From: Streptomyces lacrimifluminis
GTDB taxonomy: Bacteria; Actinomycetota; Actinomycetes; Streptomycetales; Streptomycetaceae
DNA: 64,000 bases
Assembly: GCF_014646095.1 (NCBI RefSeq)
Contig: NZ_BMMU01000014.1
Coordinates: forward strand, 62,001-126,000
Reading direction: 5' to 3'
This document shows, in pieces, positions 61,165 through 64,000 of this stretch. The position numbers were made by a program, and so were the translations under genes. Position 1 is the first letter of the stretch, and each line of letters starts with the position of its first letter. The notes beneath the pieces are model-generated. The model searched no databases and was not told the origin of the DNA. It worked only from the letters and a program-made list of their open reading frames with translations.

Positions 61165-61687
61165 TCACGCCAGTCGGCAGAGACCCGCTGCACCGACTGT
61201 CCTGCGGGGAGGAGTACGGGGGTGACGTGTCGCGCCATGCTGCGAAGGGCCCGAGAGACCTTCCTGCTCGGCGCTCGCGAGCCGGACCTGCCTCTCGAAC
61301 CGGCCGTTCCCGTGGTCGACACGCCAACCGGGTACCCAAGGAAGCGGCCCCTTCGGGCAGTCGACCTCCCGCGCCGTCGCCGAAGGTCCCAAACAGAACG
61401 ACGAGCGCCCGCCCCAGCCTGCTCAGCAGCCACCACTACTGCACCGCCCTGCTGCCGGCGACATCAAACCCCTCTCCGAGTCCCCGACCCCACAGATCCC
61501 GACCCCGCCCCGAAACGCGATGAGCGGCCCCCGTCCGCGGTTCCTGGACGGCGACGCAGCGCCCCACCGACCCGACGCACCAGGAGTCGCGGTCCGGTGG
61601 TTCCCGTAGGACAACCTCAGCCCACGGCTACGGCTACGGCTCCACGGCGGCCAGTACCGGAACCAATCCACCTCCCCGATCCTTCAT

Positions 61688-61699
61688 CGAACCGGTTCG
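61688..61699. promoter_or_regulatory. LacI-type operator CGAACCGGTTCG (copy 1)
   Basis: Perfect 12-bp palindrome, one of three identical copies before the LacI gene at 62036. Confidence 0.8.
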
Positions 61700-61913
61700 C
61701 CGAAGCTAGCACCGAGGAAACCGGTCAGCAATCCCCTCGACATGAGTCTCGTGGGCCGGACACAGTCGGCCCACCCGGCCGGGCCGGGGTGTTCCCATCC
61801 ACCGAATCTGCTCCCCAGCCCGTCGGCGAACAGGTGCACACCCAGGCAAGACAGACATTACTGCCCCACACGCCCACGTTTCCGGGCCGTTACAGGAAAT
61901 GCGGTGAGAGGCG

Positions 61914-61942
61914 TTGACACTCGTTCGAGTTACTCCTACCTT
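61914..61942 (+). promoter_or_regulatory. Promoter of the fourth LacI gene
   Basis: TTGACA (61914-61919), 17-bp spacer, TACCTT (61937-61942). The transcription start would fall next to operator copy 2. Confidence 0.55.
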
Positions 61943-61951
61943 CACTTCACG

Positions 61952-61963
61952 CGAACCGGTTCG
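61952..61963. promoter_or_regulatory. LacI-type operator CGAACCGGTTCG (copy 2)
   Basis: Identical palindrome at the expected transcription start, 9 bases after the -10 box. Confidence 0.85.
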
Positions 61964-62000
61964 ACGGTCAGCGCCTGGCCGATTTCGTTCCCGAAATCAT

Positions 62001-62012
62001 CGAACCGGTTCG
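62001..62012. promoter_or_regulatory. LacI-type operator CGAACCGGTTCG (copy 3)
   Basis: Identical palindrome in the 5' leader, 23 bases before the GTG start. Confidence 0.85.
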
Positions 62013-62035
62013 ATTCTCTCTCGGCAAGGAGTCCC

Positions 62036-63091
62036 GTGAACATCGGTGAGATCGCCCGGCGGGCCGGTGTCTCGCGAAGCACCGTGTCCTACGCCCTGAG
62101 CGGGAAACGCCCCGTGTCCGAGGACACCCGCCGGAAGATCCAGCAGGTCATCGACGAGCTGGGCTACCAGCCCAACGCGAGTGCACGGGCCCTGGCCAAC
62201 GGCCGGACCAGCACCATCGGTCTGGTCTTCCCGCCGGCCGGGAACCACTACACCGGTATGCAGCTCGACTTCATCGGCAGTGTCACCGAGGCCGCAGCCG
62301 CGTACGACTACGACGTGCTGCTGTCGCCGAGCGGCGTGGACAGCGACCGGTCGTTCCAGCGGCTGCTGGGCGAGCGGCGGGTCGACGGCGCGATCCTGAT
62401 GGAGATCCGGCTGCAGGACGACCGGCTCGACCATCTCACCGCGGTGGATTTCCCCTCCGTCACCATCGGCCGCACCGCCCGGCCGGAGGGCAGCTGGTGG
62501 GTGGGCCTGGACCACACGGCGCTGGCTGCGGCCTGTGTGCACCACCTCGCCGATCTGGGGCACCGCCGGATCGCCTTCGTCAACCGGCCCGAGCAACTGC
62601 TGCGGGCCGGGTACGAGTCGGCCCAGCGTGGGCTGGACGGGTTCACCAAGGCCGCGGCGGAACGCGGCCTCACCGTCCGGACGTACTGCTGCGGGGACGA
62701 CGCCACGTCCGGCCTGACCTGTCTGGAACGGATCCTGTACGACGACCCCGCCACCACAGCACTGGTGACGCTGAACGAGGCCGCGCTCGGCGGCTTCTAC
62801 CGGGGGCTGGCCCAGGCCGGCCGCCATGTGCCCCGCGACTTCTCCGTCACCGGAGTGGTGGCCGGCAGGTGGGCGGAGGCGGTGACCCCGCAGCTCACCG
62901 CGGCGGACGTGCCGGCGGAACAGATGGGCCGCCTCGCCGTCGACCTGCTCGTCCAGCGGCTCGACCACCCCGAGACACCGGCACGGAATCACCTGCTGGC
63001 GCCGCCGATCTCGTTGCGAGCGAGCACCGGACCCGTCGGCGCCGGACCCGCCGACCTGGCCCCGGACTTCGGCACGCCCACCCACCCCTGA
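62036..63091 (+). CDS. LacI-family regulator, probably autoregulated
   Basis: 351 residues from a GTG with AAGGA upstream. HTH: NIGEIARRAGVSRSTVSYALSG with the hinge YQPNASARALANGRT. The reading-helix variant (SRSTVSYAL rather than TVSRVI) fits its distinct operator. Sensor domain: GERRVDGAILMEIRLQDDRL, GLDHTALAAACVHHLADLGH, TALVTLNEAALGGFYRGLAQ, DFSVTGVVAGRWAEAVTPQL. The last ~30 residues are a Pro/Gly tail. Three CGAACCGGTTCG sites at its own promoter imply strong self-repression. It probably also controls the sugar transporter beginning at 63259. Confidence 0.9.
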   Translation: MNIGEIARRAGVSRSTVSYALSGKRPVSEDTRRKIQQVIDELGYQPNASARALANGRTSTIGLVFPPAGNHYTGMQLDFIGSVTEAAAAYDYDVLLSPSGVDSDRSFQRLLGERRVDGAILMEIRLQDDRLDHLTAVDFPSVTIGRTARPEGSWWVGLDHTALAAACVHHLADLGHRRIAFVNRPEQLLRAGYESAQRGLDGFTKAAAERGLTVRTYCCGDDATSGLTCLERILYDDPATTALVTLNEAALGGFYRGLAQAGRHVPRDFSVTGVVAGRWAEAVTPQLTAADVPAEQMGRLAVDLLVQRLDHPETPARNHLLAPPISLRASTGPVGAGPADLAPDFGTPTHP

Positions 63092-63258
63092 CCCTCGCCC
63101 CGCCCGCTCCTCCTCCTCAGCCTCAGCGCCATGTACCCGGTCGGCCAAGAAGCCCACCGCGCGGACTCAGCAAGCCCAGCAGCCCTCGATCACCCTCCTA
63201 CGGCACACCTGTGTCGATCCCAGGGCACACCCGTGCCAAAACCCATGAGGAACACGCC

Positions 63259-64000
63259 ATGAACCGATCCGCCAGAAGCCGTCTCACCGCCGCAGCCCTG
63301 ACCGTCGCCGCCGTCACCGTCGGTGCAACCGCCTGCTCCTCCGGCTCGGGCGGCACCTCCACGAAGGCCGCGGACGGCGGCACGTACACGATCTGGGACC
63401 CGTACCCGCAGTTCGACAAGAGCTCGGCCTGGGCGAAGCTGCTGGCCGGCTGCGGCACCGAGGCCGGCGTGAAGATCAAGCGGACCTCGTTCGACACCAG
63501 TGACCTGACGAACAAGGCACTGCTTGCGGCCCAGCAGGACAACTCCGCGGACGTGCTCATCGTCGACAACCCGGTCGTGTCGACCCTGGCGGAGGCGGGC
63601 GTGCTGACCACGACCGACGACAACAAGCTGGACACCTCGCAGGCAAGCCCCAACCTCCTCGCGGCCGGCCAGTCGGGCGGGAAGACGTATGGCACGCCGA
63701 TAGGCGCGAACACCCTTGCCCTGTACTACAACAAGGCCGTGCTGAAGGAGGCCGGAGTCGACATCGCCTCGGTCAAGGACTGGAAGTCGCTGACCGCGGC
63801 GCTCGCGAAGGTCAAGGCGGCGGGCAAGAAGGGCATCACGTTCTCCGCGATCGGCACGGAGGAGGGCAGCTTCCAGTTCCTGCCCTGGTTCTGGGGCTCC
63901 GGCGCCCAGCTGACCGCACTCGACTCCGACAGGGCCGTCTCCGCGCTGTCTCTGTGGAAGACCTGGCTGGACAAGGGCTACGCCCCCAACTCGGTCATCA
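63259..64000 (+). CDS. Sugar-binding lipoprotein of ABC importer (C-terminus off the window)
   Basis: The first 247 residues are present; the gene runs past the right edge. ATG 63259 with GAGGA upstream. Lipoprotein signal with lipobox VGATACSSGS. Then the solute-binding family 1 pattern: GGTYTIWDPYPQFDKSSAWA, AQQDNSADVLIVDNPVVSTL, YGTPIGANTLALYYNKAVLK, and WKSLTAALAKVKAAGKKGIT. It is presumably the first gene of a transport operon controlled by the LacI protein just upstream; no CGAACCGGTTCG site is seen in the 167-bp gap. Confidence 0.92.
   Translation, partial: MNRSARSRLTAAALTVAAVTVGATACSSGSGGTSTKAADGGTYTIWDPYPQFDKSSAWAKLLAGCGTEAGVKIKRTSFDTSDLTNKALLAAQQDNSADVLIVDNPVVSTLAEAGVLTTTDDNKLDTSQASPNLLAAGQSGGKTYGTPIGANTLALYYNKAVLKEAGVDIASVKDWKSLTAALAKVKAAGKKGITFSAIGTEEGSFQFLPWFWGSGAQLTALDSDRAVSALSLWKTWLDKGYAPNSVI

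Noticed and set aside
61222..61917. 231-codon plus-strand frame before the fourth LacI gene
   Set aside because: Pro/Arg/Thr low-complexity sequence overlapping an operator and promoter; not considered a gene.
1..64000. CRISPR arrays, rRNA operons, prophage or biosynthetic megasynthase genes
   Set aside because: None of the regular spacer repeats, conserved rRNA segments, phage structural motifs or PKS/NRPS domains were seen on either strand.

Overview
The window is high-GC actinobacterial DNA and looks like part of a Streptomyces chromosome, probably an arm. The signs are strong third-position GC bias, GTG starts, Tat and Sec signal peptides, SpoIIE/HATPase regulators, an ECF sigma operon, and many secreted glycoside hydrolases with CBM2, CBM6 or ricin-type modules. 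Streptomyces is inferred from gene content. No rRNA, tRNA or CRISPR array was seen.

Layout. 1-12.8 kb is a patchwork of housekeeping-type genes: a partial GH13 enzyme coupled to a luciferase-like oxidoreductase, then CsbD, GNAT, a PP2C phosphatase, hemolysin III, a MerR-type regulator, a HATPase and a secreted serine hydrolase. Between them lie decayed genes (LysR, aminotransferase, aldo/keto reductase, NACHT ATPase, IS630). A 1.63-kb element with 207-bp inverted repeats and a 5-bp target duplication sits inside the IS630 relic. 12.85-17.1 kb is a five-gene, end-overlapping operon: ECF sigma, zf-HC2 membrane protein, ABC ATPase and two membrane subunits. 17.5-22.1 kb holds a GH29 fucosidase and a PAS/GAF/SpoIIE/HATPase protein.

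23-48 kb is a plant-polysaccharide island: GH1 plus a CebEFG-like importer with a divergent LacI regulator; a likely CE1/GH43/GH27 operon; GH6 and GH48 cellulases; a second LacI regulator; a GH12 endoglucanase; an expansin; and a second GH29. Perfect or near-perfect CebR-type palindromes (core GGGAGCGCTCCC) lie before GH48, the second LacI gene and GH12. A variant pair (TGGGCACGTTCCCA and its reverse complement) lies between the importer and its own LacI gene. I infer that extracellular cellulases, expansin and debranching enzymes release cello- and hetero-oligosaccharides, which are imported by the ABC system and split by GH1, with LacI proteins sensing the sugars. Two relics interrupt the island: a frameshifted histidine kinase and an internally deleted P450-reductase.

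48.6-64 kb contains a secreted EEP-fold nuclease-like protein, DUF4097 and GtrA-like proteins, an SRPBCC protein and a truncated second EEP protein. A GH32-like enzyme follows, divergent from a third LacI gene and a complete sugar ABC system (binding protein plus two permeases). Next are an NPP1-family secreted protein and a fourth LacI gene with three identical CGAACCGGTTCG operators. The window ends inside another sugar-binding lipoprotein. Neither complete sugar importer carries its own ATPase, as expected where a shared MsiK-type ATPase serves them.
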